A DNA stretch of 64,000 nt from Ralstonia sp. SET104 (GTDB lineage Bacteria; Pseudomonadota; Gammaproteobacteria; Burkholderiales; Burkholderiaceae): the NCBI RefSeq assembly GCF_003851545.1, contig NZ_BHVX01000003.1:124001-188000 (forward strand). The letters run 5' to 3'. The first letter of the stretch is position 1. Each line of letters opens with the position of its first letter. Below are positions 8,477-17,572 of the stretch, piece by piece. The translations under genes were made by a program, and so were the position numbers. The notes under the pieces are model-generated. The model searched no databases. It had not been told where the DNA came from and worked only from the letters and a program-made list of their open reading frames with translations.

Positions 8477-8940
8477 GAGTGAGAAAACCAGACGCAGCAG
8501 CGGACGCAGCATCCGTGCCGAGGCAAACCGCGAACTGTAGCGCAAAGCGAAACGCCTCGCCTACGCACAGGTCAAGTGCATGTTGCGTCTGGCCTTGCCC
8601 ACGCGCCCCATGCGGGGGCCGTGCGTGCCACCTGCATACCTCGGCATGACAAGTTGCCATCGGCAAATCGGCGTGCTTGGCCCGGCACGGGATTTGCACT
8701 CGGCCACCCCTCGTGCAAGGCAAGTGCACACCCGGCGAAATCGGCGTCCGCGGCGGTGCTGGACGATATAATTCAACGTTAATGTTCACCATCAACGCGC
8801 CGTGATGATTGCTGCGATGCGTCGGCGCGAACCTGCGTCGGCATCGCCTGTTGTGAAGTGTTGTCAACGCCCATAAGAGACCGCCTCCGCCACAGCCCTG
8901 CGCTCGCGGTGAGCGGCACGGAAACCACGAGCCAACTGTT
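8477..8940. other. Divergent intergenic region between MFS and ABC importer genes
   Basis: No convincing gene is seen in these 464 bp. A TATAAT at 8767-8772 could be a -10 box for the ABC operon, although no good -35 lies 16-18 bp upstream. Two direct repeats of the form CGGC(G)AAATCGGCGT occur at 8661-8674 and 8733-8747. Around them are several copies of AAGTGCA/TTGCACT-like sequence. These could be regulator sites. The short frames here have no family resemblance. Confidence 0.4.
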
Positions 8941-10473
8941 GTGACACCACTCCCACCGCGCCTGTCTCTGACAGGCATGACCAAACGCTACCCGAGCGTG
9001 GTCGCCAACGACGGCGTGAGCCTTACCGTCGCGCCGGGCGAGATCCACGCCGTGCTGGGCGAAAACGGCGCCGGCAAATCGACGCTGATGAAGATCATCT
9101 TCGGGGCGGTGCAGCCCGACGCCGGCGAGATGCTGCTCGACGGCCAGCACGTCGAGATCGCCAACCCGCACCAGGCACGCGCGCTAGGCATCGCCATGGT
9201 GTTCCAGCACTTTTCGCTGTTCGACACGCTCACGGTGGCAGAGAACATCCTGCTCGGCCTGCCCTTCGGCACCGATCTGCGCGACGTTGCCGAACAGGTG
9301 CGCACCACCGGCGACAAGTACGGCCTGCCGCTGGAGCCGCATCGCCATGTGCATACGCTATCGGTGGGTGAGCGCCAGCGCGTTGAGATTGTGCGCGCGC
9401 TGCTCACCAAGCCGCGCCTGCTGATTCTCGACGAGCCAACCTCGGTGCTGACGCCGCAGGCCGTCGAGAAGCTCTTCGTGACGCTGCGCCAGCTCGCGGC
9501 CGAAGGCACCAGCATCCTCTACATCAGCCACAAGCTCGACGAGATCCAGGCGCTGTGCCACACCGCCACGGTGATGCGCATGGGCAAGGTCACGGGCGTG
9601 TGCGACCCGCGCCAGGAAACGGCATCGTCGCTGTCGCGCATGATGATCGGCGGTGAACCCCCACGCGAACTGCGCCCGCAGACCACGCCCGGCGAGGTGC
9701 GCATGGAAGTGGCCGGCCTGTCGCTGCCCAAGTCGCACGCCTTTGCGACGGAACTGCGCGACATCGCCCTGCAGTTGCGCAGCGGCGAGATCGTCGGCAT
9801 GGCGGGCGTCTCGGGCAACGGGCAGCAGGAGCTGCTGGCTGCGCTCTCCGGCGAAGACACGCGCGCGTCTGCACACATGGTGAAGATCGACGGCGAGCCG
9901 GTGGCCAGGCTGGACCCGCGTGCGCGCCGCAAGCGCGGGCTGTCGTTCGTGCCGGAAGAACGCCTGGGGCGCGGTGCGGTACCGTCGCTGTCGCTGGCGG
10001 CCAATACGCTGCTTACGCACCAGCGAGCACCACAAGTGCGCGGCGGGCTCATCGACAAGAAGGCTGCCGCCAAGCTGGCGTCTTTGATCATCCAGCGCTT
10101 TGGGGTAAAGGCCGGTGGGCCGGATGCGCTGGCCAAGAGCCTGTCGGGCGGCAACCTGCAGAAATTCATCGTCGGCCGTGAAATCGAATGCGCGCCGCGC
10201 GTGCTCATCGTTGCACAACCCACTTGGGGCGTCGACGTGGGTGCGGCGGCGCAGATCCACAACGAAATCCTCGCGCTCAAAGCCGCGGGCTGCGCCATCC
10301 TCATCGTGTCGGAAGAACTCGACGAACTCTTTGCGCTGTGCGATCGCCTGCACGTGATCGCCAACGGGCGCCTCTCGCCCTCCACCCCCACGCACGCCAC
10401 CGACCGCGAACAGATCGGCCTCTGGATGAGCGGCATGTGGGATCAGTCGAACGTGGAGGTGACCCATGGCTGA
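8941..10473 (+). CDS. ABC importer ATP-binding protein (BMP/nucleoside type, tandem NBDs)
   Basis: The 510-residue double ATPase of a RbsA/YufO-like importer. Domain 1 has Walker A GENGAGKS (40-47), signature LSVGE (140-144) and Walker B LLILDEPT (160-167). Domain 2 has signature LSGGN but a degenerate P-loop (GVSGNGQQ, no Lys) and IVAQPTWGVD in place of Walker B, the normal asymmetry of this class. The start is a GTG at 8941; an ATG 12 codons later is another option. It overlaps the next permease by 8 bp. The set with two dissimilar permeases and a BMP lipoprotein indicates uptake of purine nucleosides or related compounds. Confidence 0.93.
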   Translation: MTPLPPRLSLTGMTKRYPSVVANDGVSLTVAPGEIHAVLGENGAGKSTLMKIIFGAVQPDAGEMLLDGQHVEIANPHQARALGIAMVFQHFSLFDTLTVAENILLGLPFGTDLRDVAEQVRTTGDKYGLPLEPHRHVHTLSVGERQRVEIVRALLTKPRLLILDEPTSVLTPQAVEKLFVTLRQLAAEGTSILYISHKLDEIQALCHTATVMRMGKVTGVCDPRQETASSLSRMMIGGEPPRELRPQTTPGEVRMEVAGLSLPKSHAFATELRDIALQLRSGEIVGMAGVSGNGQQELLAALSGEDTRASAHMVKIDGEPVARLDPRARRKRGLSFVPEERLGRGAVPSLSLAANTLLTHQRAPQVRGGLIDKKAAAKLASLIIQRFGVKAGGPDALAKSLSGGNLQKFIVGREIECAPRVLIVAQPTWGVDVGAAAQIHNEILALKAAGCAILIVSEELDELFALCDRLHVIANGRLSPSTPTHATDREQIGLWMSGMWDQSNVEVTHG

Positions 10474-11575
10474 CGTCATGCATGGCAGCCGCGTGGCGCT
10501 GCCCGTGTCTTTGGAGCTGCGCGCGATTCCGTCGCGCACCATGGCCTATGCCTCGCCGCTGATCGCACTCGTGCTGACGATGGTGTTCGGCTTGCTGCTG
10601 TTCGCGCTGCTGGGCAAAGATCCCATGGCCGGCCTGCGCGTGTTCCTGGTCGAGCCGCTTGCATCCAAGCGGGCGATTGGCGAGGTGCTGCTCAAGACCG
10701 TGCCGCTTGTGTTGTGCGCGCTGGGCTTGTCGGTGTGTTACCGCGCCAACGTGTGGAACATCGGCGCCGAAGGGCAGCTCATCGTTGGGGGCATCTTTGC
10801 GGCGGCCACGGTCATCTACTTTGATACGCCAACGCCCGCCATTTCGGGCGGCTTTGCACTGGTGCTCGCCGTCATCGCGGGGCTGGTCGGCGGGGCGTTG
10901 TGGGCGGCGATCACCGCCCTGCTGCGCGATCGCTTTCACGCCAACGAGATCCTCGTCTCGCTGATGCTCACGTACATTGCACAGTTGCTGCTGCTGTACA
11001 TGGTCAACGGGCCGCTCAAGGACCCGAACGGCATGAACTTCCCGCAATCGATCGTGTTCGATAGCGCGTTCGTATTGCCCACGCTGGTGGCTGGCACGCG
11101 CCTGCACGTGGGTTTCCTGTTCATGCTGGTGATGACGGCAGCGATGACGCTGTTCGTGTTTCGCAGCTTTGCAGGCTATCGGCTGCAAGTGGGTGGGCTG
11201 GCGCCGCAGGCGGCGCGCTATGCGGGCTTCTCGTCACGGGCGGCGCTGTGGACGGCGCTGCTGGTGTCTGGCGGGTTGGCAGGCATTGCCGGTGCGTTTG
11301 AGGTGACGGGCCCGATCGGGCAGTTGCTGCCGTCCATCTCCCCCGGCTACGGCTTTGCCGCCATCGTGGTGGCCTTTGTCGGGCGCCTGAATCCGGTGGG
11401 CACCGTGCTGGGCGCGATCGTGATGTCGCTGTTCTATATCGGTGGTGAACTCGCACAATCGCGCCTGGGCCTGCCATCGGCCATTACCGGGGTGTTCCAG
11501 GGCATGCTGCTGTTCTTCCTGCTGGCCTGCGACACGCTCATCGACTACCGCCTGCGCTGGCGCGCGCATCACTGA
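10466..11575 (+). CDS. ABC transporter permease 1 (YufP/COG4603 type)
   Basis: Inner-membrane permease of 369 residues with about ten hydrophobic segments. The family motif of the long permease is seen as YRANVWNIGAEGQLIVGGIFAA, followed by NEILVSLMLTYIAQLLLLYM and GYGFAAIVVAFVGRLNPVG. The start overlaps the ATPase gene by 8 bp and is coupled to it. It forms the heterodimeric channel with the next gene. Substrate class (nucleosides) is inferred from the BMP partner. Confidence 0.92.
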   Translation: MADVMHGSRVALPVSLELRAIPSRTMAYASPLIALVLTMVFGLLLFALLGKDPMAGLRVFLVEPLASKRAIGEVLLKTVPLVLCALGLSVCYRANVWNIGAEGQLIVGGIFAAATVIYFDTPTPAISGGFALVLAVIAGLVGGALWAAITALLRDRFHANEILVSLMLTYIAQLLLLYMVNGPLKDPNGMNFPQSIVFDSAFVLPTLVAGTRLHVGFLFMLVMTAAMTLFVFRSFAGYRLQVGGLAPQAARYAGFSSRAALWTALLVSGGLAGIAGAFEVTGPIGQLLPSISPGYGFAAIVVAFVGRLNPVGTVLGAIVMSLFYIGGELAQSRLGLPSAITGVFQGMLLFFLLACDTLIDYRLRWRAHH

Positions 11576-11599
11576 TCGGGCCGAGAGAAAAATAGAAAC

Positions 11600-12520
11600 A
11601 TGGAAAGTCTTGCTCCCCTGATCGCTGCGTCGATCAACGCCGGCACCCCGCTGCTGCTGGCCGCCCTGGGCCTGCTGATGAATGAACGCTCCGGCGTGCT
11701 CAACCTGGGCGCCGAAGGGATGATGCTGGTAGCTGCCGTGGCCGGCTTCATGGTCGGTTACCAAACGCAGATTCCGCTGCTGGGTTTTGCCGCCGGCGCG
11801 ATTGCCGGCATGGTAATGGCCGCGCTGTTTGCGTGGCTGGCGCTGGTACTGGTGACGAATCAGGTTGCTACAGGCCTTGCGCTGTCGATCTTCGGCACCG
11901 GGCTGTCGGCCTTCATGGGCCAGCGCTTTGTTGGCATGTCGCTGCCGGCGCAGGCGCACGGCATTCCGGGGCTGCAGTCGATCCCGTTTATCGGCCCGGC
12001 GCTGTTTGCGCACCACTGGATGGTCTATTTCAGCCTGCTGCTGTGCGGCGCGATTGCGTGGTTCCTGTTCAAAACACGCGCGGGGCTGACGCTGCGCGCA
12101 ATTGGTGAATCGCCGGAATCAGCACACGCGCTGGGCTATCCGGTGCGCACTATCCGCTTTGGCGCACTGCTGTTCGGGGGCGCCTGCTGCGGGCTGGCGG
12201 GTGCATATCTGTCGCTGGTATACACGCCGATGTGGGTCGAAAACATGGTCGCCGGCCGCGGCTGGATCGCGCTGGCGCTGACCACCTTTGCCACTTGGCG
12301 CCCGCTGCGCATCCTGCTCGGCGCGCTGCTGTTCGGCGGCGTGACGATCCTGCAATTCCACCTGCAGGGGATCGGCGTGTCGGTGCCGTCACAGATTCTG
12401 TCGATGCTGCCGTTTGCCGCAACGATCATCGTCTTGGTCATCATCTCGCGCAATCCGGACTGGATCCGCCTGAACATGCCCGCATCGCTCGGCAAGCCAT
12501 TCCGCCCGGGGGCTGCCTAA
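11600..12520 (+). CDS. ABC transporter permease 2 (YufQ/COG1079 type)
   Basis: Second permease, 306 residues, with about eight to nine membrane segments. Recognised by NAGTPLLLAALGLLMNERSGVLNLGAEGMML and by SPESAHALGYPVRTIRFGALLFGGACCGLAGA. It begins 24 bp after permease 1. Together they make the membrane channel of the BMP-type nucleoside importer. Confidence 0.92.
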   Translation: MESLAPLIAASINAGTPLLLAALGLLMNERSGVLNLGAEGMMLVAAVAGFMVGYQTQIPLLGFAAGAIAGMVMAALFAWLALVLVTNQVATGLALSIFGTGLSAFMGQRFVGMSLPAQAHGIPGLQSIPFIGPALFAHHWMVYFSLLLCGAIAWFLFKTRAGLTLRAIGESPESAHALGYPVRTIRFGALLFGGACCGLAGAYLSLVYTPMWVENMVAGRGWIALALTTFATWRPLRILLGALLFGGVTILQFHLQGIGVSVPSQILSMLPFAATIIVLVIISRNPDWIRLNMPASLGKPFRPGAA

Positions 12521-12592
12521 ACTGCGGCCTAAGCTGTCTGCATTCCTTTTTTCGCCTCAACACAGTCACGAGCCACACAACAGGAGAAATCG

Positions 12593-13750
12593 ATGAACGT
12601 TACCCGCAGGATCACGCTGGCAGCGCTGGCCGCCGGCGCTGCCCTCACCCTCTGGGGTTGCGGCAAGTCCAACGACAACGCGCCAGGCAATGCCGCACCG
12701 GCAGCATCGTCGGCCCCCGCTGCGACCGCACCGGCGCCGGCCAACGAGCCGCTGAAGGTCGCCTTCGTCTACGTCGGCCCCGTGGGCGACGCGGGCTGGA
12801 CCCACGCCCACGACGACGGCCGCAAGGAAGTCGAAGCCAAGTTCGGCGACAAGGTAAAGACCAGCTTCGTTGAGAGCGTGCCTGAAAGCGCCGCGGATGC
12901 CGAACGCGTGTTCCGCGACCTCGCCACGCAAGGCAACAAGGTCATCTTCGGCACCAGCTTCGGTTTTATGGAATCGATGCTCAAGGTCGCCAAGGAATTC
13001 CCGGACGTGAAGTTCGAGCACGCCACGGGCTTCAAAACCGCAGACAACCTCGGCCAGTACGACGTGCGCACCTATGAAGGCGCGTATCTGGCAGGCGTGG
13101 TGGCCGGCAAGATGAGCAAGTCGGGCAAGCTGGGCGTGGTGGGTTCGGTGCCCATTCCCGAGGTGATCCGCAATATCGACTCGTTCACGCTGGGCGCGCG
13201 CAGCGTCAACCCCAAGGCCACCACCCGCGTGGTGTGGGTCAACAAGTGGTTCGATCCGGGCAAGGAGCGTGAAGCCGCTACCACGCTCATCGGCCAAGGC
13301 GTTGACGTGCTGATGCAGAACACCGACTCCGCCGCCGTGGTGCAGACCGCGCAAGAGAAAGGCGTCTACGCACTGGGCTGGGATAGCGACATGACCAAGT
13401 TTGGCGAGAAAGCCCATCTGGCCGCCTCGATCAACAAGTGGGGCGTGTACTACACCAAAGTCATCGGTGACGTGCTTGAAAACAAGTGGAAGCCTGAGAC
13501 CGTGTGGTGGGGCCTGAAGGAAGGCGCGATCGATCTGGGCGCGTACAACGCCGTGGTGCCGGAAGACGTGAAGGCACTGGTCGAGACCCGCAAGAAGGGC
13601 ATCATCGACGGCTCGGCCCCGATCTGGAAGGGCCCGCTCAAGGACAACACTGGCAAGGAAGTCCTGAGCGCCGACAAGGTCGCCGACGACGGCTTCCTGC
13701 ACGGCATCAAGTTCTACGTGGAAGGCGTGGAAGGCAAGATTCCGGGCTAA
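12593..13750 (+). CDS. BMP family ABC substrate-binding lipoprotein
   Basis: Periplasmic binding lipoprotein of 385 residues in the Med/PnrA (basic membrane protein) family. The lipoprotein signal has basic VTRR, a hydrophobic core and lipobox LWGC with Cys23. A low-complexity Ala/Pro linker follows, then KVAFVYVGPVGDAGWTHAHDDGRKEVE, the family N-terminal signature, and later GTSFGFMESMLKVAKEFPDVKFEHATG. BMP proteins of known structure bind purine nucleosides. It ends the operon and is followed by a strong terminator. Confidence 0.93.
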   Translation: MNVTRRITLAALAAGAALTLWGCGKSNDNAPGNAAPAASSAPAATAPAPANEPLKVAFVYVGPVGDAGWTHAHDDGRKEVEAKFGDKVKTSFVESVPESAADAERVFRDLATQGNKVIFGTSFGFMESMLKVAKEFPDVKFEHATGFKTADNLGQYDVRTYEGAYLAGVVAGKMSKSGKLGVVGSVPIPEVIRNIDSFTLGARSVNPKATTRVVWVNKWFDPGKEREAATTLIGQGVDVLMQNTDSAAVVQTAQEKGVYALGWDSDMTKFGEKAHLAASINKWGVYYTKVIGDVLENKWKPETVWWGLKEGAIDLGAYNAVVPEDVKALVETRKKGIIDGSAPIWKGPLKDNTGKEVLSADKVADDGFLHGIKFYVEGVEGKIPG

Positions 13751-13767
13751 GTCCTATCCACTGCAGC

Positions 13768-13803
13768 AAAAAGCCGGCACCTCGCAAGAGGGCCGGCTTT
13801 TTT
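13768..13803 (+). terminator. Rho-independent terminator of the nucleoside ABC operon
   Basis: AAGCCGGC pairs with GCCGGCTT and is followed by a run of T to 13803, 17 bp after the BMP stop. An A-run on the 5' side lets it act in both directions. Confidence 0.88.
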
Positions 13804-13916
13804 CATGGGCGATGGGCGCTCGAATCTTGAAACCCGGGCCGTTTCCCCAAGCTGATACGATGGTCCGCCGGTTGACCCACATCATGTGATGCCGGCTTTT
13901 CATCAAGGAGCCCGCA

Positions 13917-14225
13917 ATGTTCGGACGACTCTTGCGCCTGTGGAGCGTGGTGCGCAACGACGTGCGCCTGCTGTGGTTTGCGCTGCGCCATCCCGGCGCG
14001 CCGTGGTGGCTCGCCCCGGCCGCGCTGTTGCTGGTGGGCTACGTGGTCTCGCCAATCGATCTGATTCCGGATGTCATTCCGGTGATCGGTTGGGTAGACG
14101 ACATCGTGCTGGTACCGTTTGCGCTGCACATGCTGCTGCGCGCCCTGCCCGACCGCGTGCGTGAAGACGCGCGCTTTGCCGCCGCCCGGCGGCGGGTGTC
14201 GCCAACCGGGTCGAGCGGGCGATAA
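13917..14225 (+). CDS. DUF1232 (YkvA family) small membrane protein
   Basis: A 102-residue protein with the DUF1232 core WLAPAALLLVGYVVSPIDLIPD followed by VIGWVDDIVLVPFALHMLL; SPxDLIPD is the family hallmark. Two membrane segments are likely. The ATG has AAGGAG eight bases upstream. It stands alone between a terminator and the convergent quinone oxidoreductase. The function of the family is unknown. Confidence 0.9.
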   Translation: MFGRLLRLWSVVRNDVRLLWFALRHPGAPWWLAPAALLLVGYVVSPIDLIPDVIPVIGWVDDIVLVPFALHMLLRALPDRVREDARFAAARRRVSPTGSSGR

Positions 14226-14234
14226 CGTCCCTTC

Positions 14235-15215
14235 TTACGGCAAGAGGATCGTCGAACCGGTCGTCTTGCGCCCTTCCAGATCGCGGTGCGCTTGCGCCGC
14301 ATCCGCCAGCGCATAACGCTGGTGAATCTCGATCTTCACCTTGCCGCTGGCCACCACGTCGAACAAGTCCGCCGCCATCGGCTCCAGCAGGTCGCGCCGC
14401 GCTGTGTAGGTCATGAGTGTCGGGCGTGTGAGCTTGAGCGAGCCCTTGCCACCCAGCACGCTGATATCGAACGGCGGCACAGGGCCTGACGCATTGCCGT
14501 AGCTGACCATCATGCCGCGCGGCGACAGGCAGTCCAGCGAACCGGTAAACGTATCCTTGCCGATACCGTCGTAGACCACCGGCACACCCTTGCCGCCGGT
14601 GATATCACGCACGCGCTCGGTAAAGTTCTCGCGCGTGTAGACGATGGTGTGATCGCAGCCGTGCGCGCGGGCGAGTTCCGCCTTGGCATCGCTGCCCACC
14701 GTGCCGATCACCGTCGCGCCGAGCGCCTTGAGCCACTGGCAGGCAATCAGGCCCACGCCGCCAGCCGCTGCGTGAAACAGCACCGTATCGCCCGGCTGCA
14801 CGCGGTAACTGTCGCGGATGAGGTACTGCGCGGTCATACCCTGCAGCATCATGGCGGCGCCGGTTTCAAAGTCGATGGTGTCCGGCAGACGCACCAGGAT
14901 GTCGGCGGGCATGGTGCGCGTTGCTGCGTAGGCGCCGGTCGGGCGGCCGGCGTAGGCCACGCGATCGCCAGGTTTGACGTGCGTTACGCCCTGGCCTACG
15001 GCTTCCACCACGCCGGAGGCTTCCATGCCGATGCCGGCCGGCAACGGCTGCGGATACAGCCCGGTGCGGAAGTACACGTCAATGTAGTTCAGGCCGATGG
15101 CGTGCTGCTTGACCGTGACTTCGCCAGGGCCGGGCGCGGGCACGTCAACATCGACGTACTGCATCACTTCCGGGCCGCCGGTTTCAAAGATGCGGATGGC
15201 TTTCGTTTGGGTCAT
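14235..15215 (-). CDS. Zinc-independent quinone oxidoreductase (NADPH), QorA-like
   Basis: MDR-superfamily NADPH:quinone reductase, 326 residues from an ATG with GGAG at the right distance. It shows the GroES-like N-domain ([18 protein letters not shown]), the nucleotide-binding Rossmann motif [24 protein letters not shown] and a QorA-like C-terminus. No zinc-ligand Cys set is seen. Its ATG overlaps the mgsA stop by 4 bp, so the two are translationally coupled. It reduces quinones or reactive enals one- or two-electron-wise; the physiological substrate is unknown. Confidence 0.92.
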   Translation of the reverse strand: MTQTKAIRIFETGGPEVMQYVDVDVPAPGPGEVTVKQHAIGLNYIDVYFRTGLYPQPLPAGIGMEASGVVEAVGQGVTHVKPGDRVAYAGRPTGAYAATRTMPADILVRLPDTIDFETGAAMMLQGMTAQYLIRDSYRVQPGDTVLFHAAAGGVGLIACQWLKALGATVIGTVGSDAKAELARAHGCDHTIVYTRENFTERVRDITGGKGVPVVYDGIGKDTFTGSLDCLSPRGMMVSYGNASGPVPPFDISVLGGKGSLKLTRPTLMTYTARRDLLEPMAADLFDVVASGKVKIEIHQRYALADAAQAHRDLEGRKTTGSTILLP

Positions 15216-15646
15216 GCGTGAATCTCCTTCGGGTCGGGCGCCACCCGTTGCAGGGCGGACATCACCAGATCGGCGGTTGCCAGGTTGGTAGCGCATGGAA
15301 TGTTGTGGACATCGCAGGCGCGAACCAGCGCGTTGATATCAGGTTCGTGCGGCTGCGGCGTCATCGGGTCGCGCAAAAAAATGACAGCGTCGACGCGGCC
15401 TTCGGCAAGCTGCGCGCCAATCTGCAGGTCGCCGCCCCACGGGCCGGAGAGCATGCGTTGCACGGTCAGGCCGACCTCCTTCTCCAGCCGGCCGCCGGTG
15501 GTGCCGGTGGCCAGTAAATCGCACTGCGACAGGAATGCCTGGTGCGTTTGTGCAAAAGCGACCATGTCGTCTTTCTTGTGATCGTGCGCGATCAGGGCGA
15601 CGCGGCGGCGCTTCGTTGCCGCGCTCTCGGGCGTGATGGTGGTCAT
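15212..15646 (-). CDS. mgsA: Methylglyoxal synthase
   Basis: Converts dihydroxyacetone phosphate to methylglyoxal and phosphate, a bypass of lower glycolysis when phosphate is short. The 144 residues contain [12 protein letters not shown], the phosphate-binding [27 protein letters not shown] and [16 protein letters not shown] with the catalytic Asp/His. The start at 15646 was chosen because upstream sequence in frame overlaps the SDR gene and has no family match. It is 10 bp after the SDR and overlaps the quinone oxidoreductase by 4 bp. Confidence 0.94.
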   Translation of the reverse strand: MTTITPESAATKRRRVALIAHDHKKDDMVAFAQTHQAFLSQCDLLATGTTGGRLEKEVGLTVQRMLSGPWGGDLQIGAQLAEGRVDAVIFLRDPMTPQPHEPDINALVRACDVHNIPCATNLATADLVMSALQRVAPDPKEIHA

Positions 15647-15656
15647 GGTGGTTGGC

Positions 15657-16448
15657 TTAGAAAGTGCCAGGGAAAGCGCCGCCATCCAACAGGATGTTCT
15701 GCGCGTTGAGGTAACCGGCGTGCTGGCTGCACAGGAAGGCACACACGGCGCCAAACTCGGCTGGTTGACCGAAGCGTCGAGCCGGATGGCCCTGCCGCTT
15801 GCGGTCGAGATTCTCTTCTACGCTGATGCCAGACGCTTTGGCGCCCGCTTCCAGCGTCTTGGTCAGGCGGTCGGTCTCAAACTGGCCGGGCAGCAGGTTG
15901 TTGATGGTCACACCGTGCTTGGCGACTTCGCGTGCAAGGCCTGCCACGAAGCCGGTCAGGCCCGAGCGTGCGCCGTTGGACAAACCCAGCACATCGATCG
16001 GCGCCTTTACTGCACTGCTGGTGATGTTGACAATGCGGCCCCAGCGGCGCTCGATCATCTTGTCGACGGTCGCCTTGATGAGGTCGATGGGCGTGAGCAT
16101 GTTGGCGTTGAGCGCGGCATTCCACGCGTCGCGGTCCCAGTCGCGGAAGTTGCCCGGCGGCGGGCCACCGGCGTTGTTGACGAGGATGTCGGGCGAGCCG
16201 CCCAGGCGTTCGCAGGCGAGCAGTGCTTCGGCACGGCCTTCCGGCGTGGTGATGTCGGTGGCGACAGCCTCGACGCGCACACCGTACGCCGCGCGGATGC
16301 GCTCGGCTGCGGCCGACAGTGCTTCAGCACCGCGCGCAACGATCACCACATCCACGCCTTCGGCCGCCAGCGCGTTGGCGCATGCGAAACCCAGCCCTTT
16401 GCTCGCACCGCACACCAGCGCGCGCTTGCCCTTCAAGCCCAGATCCAT
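15657..16448 (-). CDS. SDR family oxidoreductase with altered catalytic residues
   Basis: Short-chain dehydrogenase/reductase fold of 263 residues; the ATG at 16448 has AAGGAG upstream. The coenzyme motif GASKGLG is intact and NNAGG is present. The active-site region reads [23 protein letters not shown], so the usual Tyr-x3-Lys is replaced by Ser and Arg when aligned to FabG. This belongs to a divergent beta-ketoacyl reductase-like subgroup lacking the perfect tetrad. Activity on a carbonyl substrate is uncertain. It sits between an EamA exporter and mgsA. Confidence 0.88.
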   Translation of the reverse strand: MDLGLKGKRALVCGASKGLGFACANALAAEGVDVVIVARGAEALSAAAERIRAAYGVRVEAVATDITTPEGRAEALLACERLGGSPDILVNNAGGPPPGNFRDWDRDAWNAALNANMLTPIDLIKATVDKMIERRWGRIVNITSSAVKAPIDVLGLSNGARSGLTGFVAGLAREVAKHGVTINNLLPGQFETDRLTKTLEAGAKASGISVEENLDRKRQGHPARRFGQPAEFGAVCAFLCSQHAGYLNAQNILLDGGAFPGTF

Positions 16449-16462
16449 CCTGGCTCCTTGTT

Positions 16463-17416
16463 TTATTTGGATTGACCATGACGCCGCGACAGCAGCGCCA
16501 TGCCGGCCAGCACCAGTGCACTGCCGGCAACCTGCCACAGCGTGATCGGCTCGCCGAGCAGCCACCAGCCAAGCAGCAGCGTCGACACCGGCCCGATCAT
16601 CCCCGCCTGCGACGCAACCGGCGCGCCCACCCGGGCGACCGCCATCATCGTCATCGTGACGGGCGCCACCGTGCAGAACACCGAGTTGATGGCCGACAGC
16701 CCATACACCTGCCACGGCAACATCAGTGCAGACAACGGCCGCAGCACCAGAAATTGAATGATGCAGGCCACCGTTGACACGCACATGGCATAGGCCACGA
16801 GCCGCATCGAACCCACACGCTTCACCAGCTCGCCGCTGGCCAGCAGATAGATACCGTAGCTGATGGCGCTGGCAAGTACCAACCCGCCGCCCAACCACAC
16901 GTTGTTGCCGCTCAGGCTCAGGTCATGCGCAAACACAAGCACGATGCCGGCATACGCCAATGCCAGCGACACCCACTGCAAGCCGGTGATGCGCCGCTTG
17001 AACACCGTCGACGTGATCAACAGTACGAACGATGGCGTGAGAAACAAAATAAGCCGCTCCAACCCCGCCGTGATGTATTGCAGGCCGAGAAAATCCAGGA
17101 AGCTGGAGAGGTAATAACCGATGATGCCGAGCCCGACGATGCGCCAGCGGTCTGATGGCGTCAGCGGCACCGCACGGCGCGATTGCCACCAGCCCATCGC
17201 CATGAACAGCGGCGCGGCCAGCAGCATCCGCAACGTGATCACCATCACGGCATCAATCTGGTAGCGGTACATCAGCTTGGCGACGATGGCCTTGGCCGAA
17301 AACAGCACCGCGCCCACGGAGGCGAGCAGCAAGCCACCAGTGTCGGGGTGGCGCATGGAGGTGGAGGACGCAGAAGATGCGGTGGTCACAGCAGAACGCG
17401 AGCAGGCGGAGGGCAT
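16463..17416 (-). CDS. EamA/DMT family transporter
   Basis: Ten-helix drug/metabolite exporter of 317 residues with the two EamA repeats: one from GGLLLASVGAVLFSAKAIVAKLMY, the second from GLVLASAISYGIYLLASGEL. An alternative start 20 codons in (Met at 17356) would remove a Ser-rich leader without membrane character. It is the first gene of the minus-strand group EamA-SDR-mgsA-qor, 14 bp before the SDR. The exported metabolite is unknown. Confidence 0.87.
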   Translation of the reverse strand: MPSACSRSAVTTASSASSTSMRHPDTGGLLLASVGAVLFSAKAIVAKLMYRYQIDAVMVITLRMLLAAPLFMAMGWWQSRRAVPLTPSDRWRIVGLGIIGYYLSSFLDFLGLQYITAGLERLILFLTPSFVLLITSTVFKRRITGLQWVSLALAYAGIVLVFAHDLSLSGNNVWLGGGLVLASAISYGIYLLASGELVKRVGSMRLVAYAMCVSTVACIIQFLVLRPLSALMLPWQVYGLSAINSVFCTVAPVTMTMMAVARVGAPVASQAGMIGPVSTLLLGWWLLGEPITLWQVAGSALVLAGMALLSRRHGQSK

Positions 17417-17496
17417 ATGAGAAAGCGCCGTCGATTGTATTGGAATTCAACAAAACGTTCCGACGACGGGTGCGCTGCACGTGGCATGGGTTTCGC

Positions 17497-17524
17497 TTGG
17501 GCGCAAGCATGGCCGCCGTACAAT
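17497..17524 (+). promoter_or_regulatory. Candidate sigma-70 promoter for the NCS1 transporter
   Basis: TTGGGC, a 16-bp spacer and TACAAT lie 49 bp before the NCS1 start. Spacing is slightly short and the -35 is imperfect; the TACAAT box recurs before upp, hemF and dnaE in this window. Confidence 0.4.
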
Positions 17525-17572
17525 CGCGCCTGCATTCCGAATATCTAGAACGACAACGGATTCCACATCGAC

